Shown here: positions 1 to 10,638 of the stretch, in pieces
Position numbering within the stretch: the first letter of the stretch is position 1
Layout: each line of letters begins with the position of its first letter
From: Streptomyces bacillaris
GTDB taxonomy: Bacteria > Actinomycetota > Actinomycetes > Streptomycetales > Streptomycetaceae
Assembly (NCBI RefSeq): GCF_003268675.1
Contig: NZ_CP029378.1
Coordinates: forward strand, 1,860,001 to 1,924,000
Direction: 5' to 3'
DNA: 64,000 nt
Made by a program: the position numbers and the translations under genes
Notes under the pieces: generated by a model
Databases searched by the model: none
What the model saw: only the letters and a program-made list of their open reading frames with translations
What the model was told of the DNA's origin: nothing

Positions 1-8
1 GTGAGGGG

Positions 9-1694
9 TCAGACCTCGACGACGACCGGAAGGATCATCGGGCGACGGCGGTAGGTGTCGGACACCCACTTGCCGACGACCCGGCGGACCATCTGCTGGA
101 GCTGGTGGGGCTCCAGCACGCCGTCCTGGGCCGACTTGTCCAGGGCTTCCTGGATCTTCGGGGTGACGCCGGTGAAGGCACTGTCGTCGATGCCGGAGCC
201 CCGGGCCTGGATGTGGGGGCCGCCCACGATCTTGCCGGTGGTGCTGTCGACCACGATGAAGACCGAGATGATGCCCTCGTCACCGAGGATGCGGCGGTCC
301 TTGAGCGAGGTCTCGGTGACATCGCCGACGGAGAGGCCGTCGACATAGACGTAGCCGGCCTGGACCTTGCCGACGATCTTGGCCTTGCCGTCGATGAGGT
401 CGACGACCACGCCGTCCTCCGCGATGACGATGTGGTCCTTGGGCACGCCGGTGAGGGCGCCCAGCTCGGCGTTGGCCCGCAGGTGGCGCCATTCGCCGTG
501 GACCGGCATCAGGTTCTTCGGCTTGCAGATGTTGTAGAAGTACAGCAGCTCGCCGGCCGAGGCGTGGCCCGAGACGTGGACCTTGGCGTTGCCCTTGTGG
601 ACGACGTTGGCGCCCCAGCGGGTCAGACCGTTGATCACGCGGTAGACCGCGTTCTCGTTGCCGGGGATGAGGGACGACGCCAGGATCACCGTGTCGCCGG
701 GGACGATCCGGATCTGGTGGTCGCGGTTGGCCATGCGGGAGAGGGCCGCCATCGGCTCGCCCTGCGATCCCGTGCAGACCAGCACGACCTCGTCGTCCGG
801 GAGGTCGTCGAGGGTCTTGACGTCCACCACGAGGCCCGCGGGGACCTTCAGATAGCCGAGGTCGCGGGCGATGCCCATGTTGCGGACCATCGAGCGGCCG
901 ACGAAGGCGACCCGGCGGCCGTACTCGTGGGCCGCGTCCAGGATCTGCTGGATGCGGTGGACGTGGCTGGCGAAGCTCGCCACGATGATGCGCTTCTGGG
1001 CGTTGGCGAAGACCGTGCGCAGGACGTTGGAGATGTCCCGCTCCGGCGGCACGAAGCCGGGGACCTCGGCGTTCGTGGAGTCGGAGAGGAGGAGGTCGAT
1101 GCCCTCCTCGCTGAGGCGCGCGAACGCGTGCAGGTCGGTGAGCCGGCCGTCCAGCGGGAGCTGGTCCATCTTGAAGTCACCGGTGGCCACGGCCATGCCC
1201 GCGGGGGTGCGGATGGCGACGGCCAGCGCGTCCGGGATGGAGTGGTTGACCGCGATGAACTCGCAGTCGAAGACGCCGATGCGCTCGCGCTGCCCTTCCT
1301 GCACCTCAAGGGTGTAGGGGCGGATGCGGTGCTCCTGGAGCTTCGCCTCGATGAGCGCCAGCGTCAGCTTGGAGCCGATGAGGGGGATGTCCGGCTTCAG
1401 CCGCAGCAGGTACGGGACGCCACCGATGTGGTCCTCGTGGCCGTGCGTGAGGACGATGCCCTCGATGTCGTCCAGGCGGTCCCGGATCGTGGTGAAGTCC
1501 GGCAGGATCAGGTCGATGCCGGGCTGCTCGTCCTCGGGGAAGAGGACACCGCAGTCGACGATGAGCAGGCGGCCGCCGTACTCGAAGACCGTCATGTTGC
1601 GGCCGATCTCACCGAGGCCGCCGAGGGGGGTGACCCGCAGGGCGCCCTTCGGGAGCTTCGGCGGGGTACCGAGTTCAGGGTGCGGATGGCTCAA
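9..1694 (-). CDS. rnj: Ribonuclease J
   Basis: This is an RNase J-type metallo-beta-lactamase/beta-CASP ribonuclease that degrades and matures RNA in the cytoplasm, with combined endonuclease and 5' exonuclease activity in this family. The zinc-binding motif HGHEDHIGG lies near the N terminus, followed by the beta-CASP part and a C-terminal domain. I start it at TTG 1694, giving 561 aa, because AAGGAG sits at 1701-1706, six bases upstream, and the family N terminus (SHPHPEL..) begins there. A frame extension to 1736 has no comparable ribosome binding site. It lies 139 nt downstream of dapA on the same strand. Identity is certain from the motifs; the start is well supported. Confidence 0.96.
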   Translation of the reverse strand: MSHPHPELGTPPKLPKGALRVTPLGGLGEIGRNMTVFEYGGRLLIVDCGVLFPEDEQPGIDLILPDFTTIRDRLDDIEGIVLTHGHEDHIGGVPYLLRLKPDIPLIGSKLTLALIEAKLQEHRIRPYTLEVQEGQRERIGVFDCEFIAVNHSIPDALAVAIRTPAGMAVATGDFKMDQLPLDGRLTDLHAFARLSEEGIDLLLSDSTNAEVPGFVPPERDISNVLRTVFANAQKRIIVASFASHVHRIQQILDAAHEYGRRVAFVGRSMVRNMGIARDLGYLKVPAGLVVDVKTLDDLPDDEVVLVCTGSQGEPMAALSRMANRDHQIRIVPGDTVILASSLIPGNENAVYRVINGLTRWGANVVHKGNAKVHVSGHASAGELLYFYNICKPKNLMPVHGEWRHLRANAELGALTGVPKDHIVIAEDGVVVDLIDGKAKIVGKVQAGYVYVDGLSVGDVTETSLKDRRILGDEGIISVFIVVDSTTGKIVGGPHIQARGSGIDDSAFTGVTPKIQEALDKSAQDGVLEPHQLQQMVRRVVGKWVSDTYRRRPMILPVVVEV

Positions 1695-1833
1695 AAGACT
1701 CTCCTTAACCACACGCGCCACGTACCGCTGAGGCACGTGGCGCGCATGTCATTCGTGCACTTGCTGTTGTCTTGGGGTCGTGCTTCTGCGAGGTGCCTCG
1801 CTCGTTCTTCTCATTCAGTTGTGAAGTCTGTGG

Positions 1834-2733
1834 TTACAGCTGTACCCCACCGGCGGCCAGGTCGATCTTGAGCTGGGCCGTCTCCTGGGCGGTGAGTTCC
1901 ACCAGGGGGAGGCGCAGCGGACCGGCCGGGAGGCCCTGGAGGGTCAGGGCGGCCTTGGTGGTGATCACGCCCTGCGTACGGAACATGCCGGTGAAGACCG
2001 GGAGCAGCTTCTGGTGGATCTCGGTGGCCTTCTGGACGTCGCCGTCCAGGTGGGCCTCGACCAGGGCCCGCAGGTCGGGGGTGACCACGTGGCCGACGAC
2101 GGAGACGAAGCCGACCGCGCCGACGGAGAGCAGCGGGAGGTTGAGCATGTCGTCGCCCGAGTACCAGGCGAGGCCGGACTGGGCGATAGCCCAGCTGGCG
2201 CGGCCCAGGTCTCCCTTGGCGTCCTTGTTGGCGACGATCCGCGGGTGGTCCGCGAGCCGGACCAGGGTCTCGGTGTCGATCGGGACGCCGCTGCGGCCGG
2301 GGATGTCGTACAGCATGACGGGCAGGCCGGTGGAGTCGGCGATGGCCGTGAAGTGCCGCAGGAGGCCTTCCTGCGGCGGCTTGTTGTAGTACGGCGTGAC
2401 GGCAAGGAGGCCGTGGGCGCCGGAGCTCTCGGCGGTGCGGGCGAGGTCGACGCTGTGCCGGGTGTCGTTGGTGCCGATGCCGGCGACGACGTGCGCCCGG
2501 TCTCCTACCGCTTCGAGCACCGCCCGTACGAGCTGGTCCTTCTCCGCGTCACTGGTGGTCGGGGACTCGCCGGTGGTGCCGTTGACGATCAGCCCGTCGT
2601 TGCCTGCGTCCACCAGGTGGGCGGCGAGCCGCTGGGCGCCGTCGAGGTCGAGAGCGCCGTCCGCCGTGAAGGGCGTGACCATAGCGGTGAGGACCCGCCC
2701 GAAGGGGGTCTGCGGAGTGGAGATCGGAGCCAT
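1834..2733 (-). CDS. dapA: 4-Hydroxy-tetrahydrodipicolinate synthase
   Basis: This enzyme condenses pyruvate with aspartate semialdehyde, the first committed step of the diaminopimelate/lysine pathway. The 299-aa product is a complete TIM barrel with the GTTGE substrate motif at about residues 52-56, catalytic Tyr142 in LYDIPGR and Schiff-base Lys170 in VANKD. I start at ATG 2733; an in-frame GTG at 2742 would add three residues, and neither start has a strong ribosome binding site. A small hairpin (2764-2770 with 2776-2782) lies 31-49 nt upstream in the leader, which may matter for expression. dapB is in the window too, about 2.7 kb away, so the pathway genes are near one another but not in one operon. 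Confidence 0.95.
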   Translation of the reverse strand: MAPISTPQTPFGRVLTAMVTPFTADGALDLDGAQRLAAHLVDAGNDGLIVNGTTGESPTTSDAEKDQLVRAVLEAVGDRAHVVAGIGTNDTRHSVDLARTAESSGAHGLLAVTPYYNKPPQEGLLRHFTAIADSTGLPVMLYDIPGRSGVPIDTETLVRLADHPRIVANKDAKGDLGRASWAIAQSGLAWYSGDDMLNLPLLSVGAVGFVSVVGHVVTPDLRALVEAHLDGDVQKATEIHQKLLPVFTGMFRTQGVITTKAALTLQGLPAGPLRLPLVELTAQETAQLKIDLAAGGVQL

Positions 2734-2794
2734 GGGTAACACGCTACTCGCTGCTCAGCGCGTGGTCCCCTCTAGGGGGACCGGGAAAGAGGAG

Positions 2795-2832
2795 CCCGGC
2801 ACTGCCTGCTCGGGGGTTCAAGCAGTGCCGGG
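2795..2832 (-). terminator. Hairpin terminator after thyX
   Basis: An 11-bp perfect GC-rich stem (2795-2805 with 2822-2832) with a 16-nt loop lies about 55 nt past the thyX stop codon. It has no long U-tract, as is usual for Streptomyces terminators. It also separates thyX from the dapA leader. Confidence 0.6.
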
Positions 2833-2885
2833 TCCGTTTGATCAGCCTAGATGAACTTCTCGAAGCGCCGCAATACGGACACCGC

Positions 2886-3623
2886 CTATGGGGCGACTCG
2901 TCCATTTTTGTTGAAGGCCGCATGAGTGAGCGGCATGAGCCGCGCCCAGTGGGCCTCCATCTGCTCACCGACCATCTCGATCTCGCGCTGCGGGAAGGAC
3001 GGGACCTTCGCCAGCTCGTGCTGGGTGCGCAGGCCGAGGAAGTGCATCAGGGAGCGCGCGTTGCAGGTGGCGTACATGGAGGAGAAGAGGCCGACGGGCA
3101 GGACCGCGCGGGCGACCTCGCGGGCCACGCCCTTGGCCAGCATCTCCTGGTAGGCCTCGTAGGAGGCCCGGTAGGACTCCTCCATCGCGCGGGTGGTGAC
3201 GTCGTACTGCTCCTCGGTGCCCTCGACGAACTCGTACTTGCCGGGGCGGCCCTGCTGGACCAGCTTGCGGGAGGTTCCGGGGACGTAGAAGACCGGCTCC
3301 AGCTCCCGGTAGCGGCCCGACTCCTCGTTGTACGACCAGCCCACGCGGTGCCGCATGAACTCGCGGAACACGAAGATCGGGGCGCTGATGAAAAAGGTCA
3401 TCGAGTTGTGCTCGAACGGGCTGCCGTGCCGGTCCCGCATGAGGAAGTTGATGAGCCCCTTGGAGCGCTCGGGGTCCTTGGTGACCTCTTCGAGTGACTG
3501 CTCGCCCGCGGTGGAGACCCGGGCGGCGAACAGCACATCCGCGTCGCCCGCGGCGCTCTTCACCAGCTCGACGGTGACATCGCTGCGGAAATGGGGCTTT
3601 GCGGGTTCGGGAGTGTCGGTCAC
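2886..3623 (-). CDS. thyX: Flavin-dependent thymidylate synthase ThyX
   Basis: ThyX makes dTMP from dUMP using FAD, NADPH and methylenetetrahydrofolate. The diagnostic motif RHRxGWSxNExSGRY is at residues 91-105 of 245, and the N-terminal FAD-binding and C-terminal dUMP-binding regions are complete. The start is GTG 3623, with a GGAAGGA-type ribosome binding site about nine bases upstream. It is followed by its own hairpin and then dapA. Its length equals the usual Streptomyces ThyX. Confidence 0.96.
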   Translation of the reverse strand: MTDTPEPAKPHFRSDVTVELVKSAAGDADVLFAARVSTAGEQSLEEVTKDPERSKGLINFLMRDRHGSPFEHNSMTFFISAPIFVFREFMRHRVGWSYNEESGRYRELEPVFYVPGTSRKLVQQGRPGKYEFVEGTEEQYDVTTRAMEESYRASYEAYQEMLAKGVAREVARAVLPVGLFSSMYATCNARSLMHFLGLRTQHELAKVPSFPQREIEMVGEQMEAHWARLMPLTHAAFNKNGRVAP

Positions 3624-3866
3624 CGACAGGGGTCCTTCCAGGGGCGGTGCAGGAGGCCCGCTTCCGGGGGCGGCGCGGGAGGCCCGGCGGCGTGGCGCGG
3701 GCGGCGACCACTCTACGGGCCGGGCGGGTGACGCATGTACGCGGCGGTGTCGGGCAGCCGTTCGTGGAGTTCCCCGAACAAGTACGGCGATTCGGGCACC
3801 GATCCGGTCGTTCGTACGTCTGACTCATTAGCAGCACCCGCCACAGAGATCAAGGAGAGTTTCCTC

Positions 3867-4106
3867 ATGTTCCGCCGGCGTGAATCCGTCCCGTTCTCGT
3901 TCGTCGCCGAGGCCGACCGGTTCCGCAGTAATGTCACTCCCCCTCCCGCACCCCGCGCCAGCGTTCCCGAGCTGCTGGGGCGCTCACTCGTCGGACTGAC
4001 CGTGGTCGCCGGGCTCGTCGGCTCGCTGCTGCTGGGGCTCCCGGCGCTCGATTCCGAGCAGCCCGCCTCGCACGGCAAGCAGTCCGAGGCCTCCCAGGGC
4101 CGCTGA
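3867..4106 (+). CDS. Small single-pass membrane protein, unknown function
   Basis: This encodes a 79-aa protein with an N-terminal cytoplasmic-type segment (MFRRRESVPF..), one hydrophobic helix at about residues 42-60 (LVGLTVVAGLVGSLLLGLPAL) and a short hydrophilic tail. AAGGAG at 3852-3857, nine bases before ATG 3867, fixes the start; a longer reading from 3735 lacks such a site and overlaps the thyX leader. It is transcribed divergently from thyX. I recognise no domain. It is probably real because the codon usage and ribosome binding site fit, and a similar small gene is expected beside thyX in streptomycetes. Confidence 0.75.
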   Translation: MFRRRESVPFSFVAEADRFRSNVTPPPAPRASVPELLGRSLVGLTVVAGLVGSLLLGLPALDSEQPASHGKQSEASQGR

Positions 4107-4206
4107 CGCACACTCGTACGGCCCCCCTGGGGTGGTCGGGCCGGGTGCGGCCTCGGTAGCCTCACCGGGCACAGCAATCGAGCGTGCTTGTGAGTGAGGA
4201 TGAGTC

Positions 4207-4758
4207 GTGCCCCTGCCCTTTCTGACGGCCGACCGCGCATTCGACGCGAGCGCGGACGACGTCGCGCTGCCGTTCGACGACCACGACAGCTGGCGGCGGC
4301 CCTACCGCCCCGGCCCGTGGCGGGTCGCGGCGGCGGCCACCCTGTTGTTGCTGGCCTCGTTCGTGCTCCTCGCGGCGATGATCATCGGGTTCGCCGGAGC
4401 GCCTTCCGGGGCCACGGTCTGTCTGCTGCTGGCCGGCGCGCTGATCGGTGCGGCGCTGCGGCTGCTCCGGGTCGGTGCGTGGGTCAGTCGGCACGGTGTG
4501 CGGCGCGTGGGGTTCTTCCGGACCGTCACGGTGCCGTGGGCCTCGACCGCCTCGGTCCGTACGGTCCAGCAGCCGGTGAAGTGGCTGGGTCTGCCCCGTA
4601 CGGTGCAGGGCCAGGCGCTGGTGGTGACCCGGCAGGGCGGTGTGGTCCTGCCGCCGCTGGTCTCCGACCACAACGCGGACTTCCTCGGGCGCGAGGAGGC
4701 GTTCGAGCGGGCCACGGATGCGGTTGAGGCTTGGGCGGATGAGTATCGGCTCGGGTGA
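4207..4758 (+). CDS. PH domain-containing membrane protein
   Basis: This is a 183-aa protein with two adjacent transmembrane helices (about residues 40-61 and 68-88), followed by a bacterial PH-like beta domain (VSRHGVRRVGFFRTVTVPW..). That arrangement is common in small actinobacterial membrane proteins of unknown function. The start is GTG 4207, preceded by GAGGATGAGTC. It is followed by an exceptionally long perfect hairpin and converges with the TPR-like gene on the other strand. Its specific role cannot be given. Confidence 0.85.
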   Translation: MPLPFLTADRAFDASADDVALPFDDHDSWRRPYRPGPWRVAAAATLLLLASFVLLAAMIIGFAGAPSGATVCLLLAGALIGAALRLLRVGAWVSRHGVRRVGFFRTVTVPWASTASVRTVQQPVKWLGLPRTVQGQALVVTRQGGVVLPPLVSDHNADFLGREEAFERATDAVEAWADEYRLG

Positions 4759-4773
4759 GGCCGCTTCTGTCGG

Positions 4774-4829
4774 CTGTACGTGAGTGAGCCCGGGACCCTT
4801 GTGGGGGTCCCGGGCTCACTCACGTACAG
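4774..4829 (+). terminator. Long perfect hairpin between convergent genes
   Basis: A 25-bp perfect stem (4774-4798 with 4805-4829) with a 6-nt loop starts 15 nt after the PH-domain gene. It works in either orientation and sits between convergent genes, so it is a probable bidirectional terminator. There is no U-tract. Confidence 0.8.
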
Positions 4830-4841
4830 GCTGGAAAAGAT

Positions 4842-4975
4842 GTCCTCAATCGCCGGACGGGCTCTGTTTCGTCCTCAGGCGCCGGACCTGCTGGATCTTG
4901 TCCTCAAGTGCCGGACGGGCTGGAGGGTGCGGAGGACGGGCTGGACTCGGTGTCCTTGAGCACCGGACCAGCCGG
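4842..4975. repeat. Degenerate tandem repeat across a gene end
   Basis: Four copies of a roughly 23-bp unit of the form GTCCTCAAnnGCCGGACGGGCTGG lie at 4842-4863, 4871-4893, 4900-4923 and 4952-4975 (spacing 29, 29 and 52). Copy 3 contains the stop codon (4904-4906) of the minus-strand TPR-like gene, and copy 4 is translated inside it. From general knowledge, this unit resembles a short intergenic repeat that recurs in Streptomyces chromosomes. Confidence 0.75.
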
Positions 4976-5419
4976 ATTCGGGGTCGACTTGTGCAGGGCG
5001 ATCGCCCTCTGCATCGCCTTGCGGGCCCTCGGGGTGTCCCTGGCGTCCTGGTACGCCACCGCCAGGCGGAACCAGGCGCGCCAGTCGTCCGGGGCGTCCT
5101 CCGTCTCCTCCCGGCGCTTGGCGAAGGCCGCGTCGGCGGCGTCGCGCTCGATACGGCCGGACGGAGTGCGGGGCAGGTCGTCGACCGGGAGGCCGCCCTG
5201 CGCGTCCAGTTCGGCGGCGAGCACGTTGGCACGGCGGACGAACTGGGTGTTCTTCCAGAGGAACCAGACGCCGATCACCGGCAGGATCAGCACGGCGATG
5301 CCGAACGTGACCGTGAGCAGGGTGCCGTGCCGGATGAGCATCACGCCCCGGCTGCCGACCAGGACGAAGTAGAAGACCAGGACGGCGGCCGTGACGAAGT
5401 AGGTGATCTTTGCGCGCAT
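4904..5419 (-). CDS. Membrane protein with TPR-like C-terminal domain
   Basis: This is a 171-aa protein with two N-terminal transmembrane helices (about residues 5-27 and 35-55). The rest is a soluble helical part containing one TPR-like unit (DDWRAWFRLAVAYQDARDTPRARKAMQRAIAL, about residues 119-150). It begins 10 nt after dapB, so the two are co-transcribed. The last 20 or so residues (GPVLKDTESSPSSAPSSPSGT) are encoded by the tandem repeat at 4842-4975, so the tail looks acquired and not functional. The function is unknown; TPR units usually mediate protein contacts. Confidence 0.82.
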   Translation of the reverse strand: MRAKITYFVTAAVLVFYFVLVGSRGVMLIRHGTLLTVTFGIAVLILPVIGVWFLWKNTQFVRRANVLAAELDAQGGLPVDDLPRTPSGRIERDAADAAFAKRREETEDAPDDWRAWFRLAVAYQDARDTPRARKAMQRAIALHKSTPNPAGPVLKDTESSPSSAPSSPSGT

Positions 5420-5429
5420 GGGGGACCAG

Positions 5430-7589
<2,160 letters not shown>

Positions 7590-7593
<4 letters not shown>

Positions 7594-9803
7594 TTGTCGG
7601 TGTCGTCCTTCTTCTCGTCCTCTTCACCCTCGATGACCGGGATGAGGGAGAGCTTGCCGCGGGAGTCGATCTCGGCGATCTCGACCTGGACCTTGGCACC
7701 GACGCCGAGCACGTCCTCGACGTTCTCCACGCGCTTGCCACCGGCGAGCTTGCGGATCTGCGAGATGTGCAGCAGGCCGTCCTTGCCCGGCATGAGCGAG
7801 ACGAACGCGCCGAAGGTGGTCGTCTTGACGACCGTACCCAGGTAGCGCTCGCCGACCTCCGGCATGGTCGGGTTGGCGATGGCGTTGATCGTGGCGCGGG
7901 CGGCCTCGGCCTGCGAGCCCTGCTGCGCACCGATGTAGATCGTGCCGTCGTCCTCGATCGTGATGTCGGCGCCGGTGTCCTCCTGGATCTGGTTGATCAT
8001 CTTGCCCTTGGGGCCGATGACCTCACCGATCTTGTCCACCGGGATCTTGACGGTGATGATCCGCGGGGCGTTCGGGGACATCTCGTCCGGGACGTCGATG
8101 GCCTCGTTCATGACGTCCAGGATGTGCAGACGCGCGTCACGGGCCTGCTTCAGCGCGGCGGCCAGGACCGAGGCGGGGATGCCGTCGAGCTTGGTGTCGA
8201 GCTGGAGCGCGGTCACGAACTGCTTCGTACCGGCGACCTTGAAGTCCATGTCGCCGAAGGCGTCCTCCGCACCGAGGATGTCGGTGAGGGCGACGTAGTG
8301 GGTCTTGCCGTCGATCTCCTGCGAGATCAGACCCATGGCGATACCGGCGACGGCGGCCTTGAGGGGCACACCGGCGTTCAGCAGCGACATGGTGGAGGCG
8401 CAGACCGAGCCCATGGACGTCGAGCCGTTGGAGCCCAGCGCCTCGGAGACCTGGCGGATCGCGTACGGGAACTCCTCGCGGGTCGGGAGGACCGGCACGA
8501 TGGCGCGCTCGGCGAGCGCACCGTGGCCGATCTCGCGGCGCTTGGGCGAGCCCACGCGGCCGGTCTCACCGACGGAGTACGGCGGGAAGTTGTAGTTGTG
8601 CATGTAGCGCTTGCGGGTCACCGGGGAGAGGGTGTCCAGCTGCTGCTCCATGCGGAGCATGTTGAGGGTGGTGACGCCCAGGATCTGGGTCTCGCCACGC
8701 TCGAAGAGCGCCGAGCCGTGCACGCGCGGGATGGCCTCGACCTCGGCGGCGAGCGTACGGATGTCCGTGACGCCACGGCCGTCGATGCGGACCTTGTCCT
8801 TGATGACGCGCTCGCGGACCAGCTTCTTGGTCAGCGCGCGGTAGGCGGCGGAGATCTCCTTCTCGCGGCCCTCGAACGCCGGCAGAAGCTTTTCTGCGGC
8901 GATCTCCTTGACGCGGTCCAGCTCGGTCTCGCGCTCCTGCTTGCCGGCGATGGTGAGCGCCTGCTTCAGCTCGGGCGTGACGGCCTTGGCCAGCGCGTCC
9001 AGGACGTCGTCCTGGTAGTCCAGGAAGACCGGGAAGTCACCGACGGGCTTGGCGGCCTTGGACGCCAGGTCCGACTGGGCCTTGCAGAGCGCCTTGATGA
9101 AGGGCTTCGCGGCTTCCAGACCGGCGGCGACGATCTCCTCGGTGGGAGCCTCGGCGCCGTCCTTGACGAGCTGGATGGTCTTCTCGGTGGCCTCGGCCTC
9201 GACCATCATGATCGCGACGTCGCCGTCGTCCAGGACACGGCCGGCGACGACCATGTCGAAGACGGCGTCCTCGAGCTCGGTGTGGGTCGGGAAGGCGACC
9301 CACTGGCCCTTGATCAGGGCGACGCGGGTGGCGCCGATCGGGCCGGAGAAGGGCAGGCCCGCGAGCTGCGTGGAGCAGGAGGCGGCGTTGATCGCGACCA
9401 CGTCGTACAGGTGGTCGGGGTTGAGCGCCATGATCGTCTCGACGATCTGGATCTCGTTGCGCAGGCCCTTCTTGAAGGAGGGGCGCAGCGGGCGGTCGAT
9501 CAGACGGCAGGTGAGGATCGCGTCCTCGGAGGGGCGGCCCTCGCGGCGGAAGAAGGAGCCGGGGATCTTGCCCGCGGCGTACTGCCGCTCCTCGACGTCC
9601 ACCGTGAGGGGGAAGAAGTCCAGGTTGTCCTTGGGCCGCTTGGAGGCGGTGGTGGCCGACAGCACCATGGTGTCGTCGTCCAGGTACGCGACGGCGGAGC
9701 CGGCGGCCTGCTTGGCCAGGCGGCCCGTCTCGAAGCGGATGGTGCGGGTGCCGAACGTGCCGTTGTCGATGACGGCCTCGGCGTAGTGGGTCTCGTTCTC
9801 CAC
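7590..9803 (-). CDS. pnp: Polynucleotide phosphorylase / guanosine pentaphosphate synthetase
   Basis: PNPase is a phosphorolytic 3'-5' exoribonuclease and polynucleotide polymerase. The Streptomyces enzyme was also named GpsI for ppGpp-related activity. The two RNase PH domains, the helical domain, and the C-terminal KH ([21 protein letters not shown]) and S1 ([32 protein letters not shown]) domains are all present. I choose GTG 9803 (737 aa, N terminus [11 protein letters not shown] as in related proteins) because TGGAG lies at 9813-9817, nine bases upstream. An ATG at 9818 would add five residues but lacks a well-placed site. It follows rpsO, the classical rpsO-pnp arrangement. Confidence 0.96.
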
Positions 9804-10054
9804 TAGTGATTTCTCCATACTCGTCGTCTTTCGTCCTCCCGCCCGTGTGGCGGAGGACGGTGCGGGAGAAGCGCACCGTGTGTGCGGGCCGGTCTTCGAT
9901 CGAAGCTCCCGGGCATGTTCCCGGGGGCCACTACCGAGGACCGGCGGCGGCGTCGCTGCGCCTCTCCCTGGCATTGCGTGGGTGTTGCGTGGTGTTACAG
10001 GTGTTCCGGTGTCCAGATTACTGAGCTTGACACCGGTCGCGCACGTACGGCAAA

Positions 10055-10088
10055 GGGAGCGGTCCCCTCAGACTCGGGAACCGCTCCC
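10055..10088 (-). terminator. Hairpin in the rpsO-pnp intergenic region
   Basis: A stem of nine perfect pairs plus three more after one mismatch (10055-10067 with 10076-10088) starts 15 nt after the rpsO stop codon. In studied streptomycetes the rpsO-pnp spacer carries such a stem-loop, which partly terminates and is processed by RNase III. That role here is inferred from position. Confidence 0.65.
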
Positions 10089-10102
10089 TCTCCACGGCGT
10101 AC

Positions 10103-10393
10103 TTACTTGGCGCCGCCGGCCGCACCACGGCGGATGCCGAGGCGGTCGACCAGCGCACGGAAGCGCTGGATGTCCTTCTTGGCCAGGTACTGCAGGAGGC
10201 GGCGACGCTGGCCGACCAGGATCAGCAGACCACGACGGGAGTGGTGGTCGTGCTTGTGCGTCTTGAGGTGCTCGGTCAGGTCCGAGATCCGGCGGGAGAG
10301 CATGGCGACCTGGACCTCGGGGGATCCGGTGTCACCCTCCTTCTGGGCGAACTCGGCCATGATCTGCTTCTTCGTAGCGGCGTCGAGCGGCAC
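10103..10393 (-). CDS. rpsO: 30S ribosomal protein S15
   Basis: S15 binds the central domain of 16S rRNA early in small-subunit assembly. The 96-aa sequence has the family signature ([35 protein letters not shown]). The GTG start at 10393 has a GAGGAG ribosome binding site. The roughly 300-nt spacer to pnp contains a hairpin, so the two are either co-transcribed or separately promoted. Confidence 0.97.
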   Translation of the reverse strand: MPLDAATKKQIMAEFAQKEGDTGSPEVQVAMLSRRISDLTEHLKTHKHDHHSRRGLLILVGQRRRLLQYLAKKDIQRFRALVDRLGIRRGAAGGAK

Positions 10394-10589
10394 GCGTACT
10401 CCTCTTGATGTTCGAAGCGCCCACGAGTGCCCCTGGTCTTGTTCTCAGGGGAGCTTCCGTGACTCGGAGGCGAAGGTCCGATGAGCGCAGTCCCCAGGAT
10501 GATCCGGAGAGGCGTACACAAACGGCCACTGGTCAGAGTACCAGCCATTCGGGTCACACCCGGACGGCCCACTCCGGCGGTCGGCCACG

Positions 10590-10629
10590 GTCCGCTCCGG
10601 CGGTGCGCCGGTGAGGGCCCGGAGCGGAC
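10590..10629 (-). terminator. Terminator after eccD
   Basis: An 11-bp perfect stem (10590-10600 with 10619-10629), enclosing further GC pairing, starts 10 nt past the eccD stop codon and isolates the ESX genes from rpsO. Confidence 0.6.
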
Positions 10630-10638
10630 GGTACGGCG

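Noticed and set aside
105..1871. A 588-codon open frame antisense to RNase J
   Set aside because: Val/Asp/Leu/Glu-rich shadow typical of high-GC genomes; the minus strand encodes a full RNase J.
4842..4975. Possible CRISPR array at the 29-bp-spaced repeats
   Set aside because: The units are degenerate, the spacers are only 6-28 bp, there are no cas genes, and the array overlaps a coding region.
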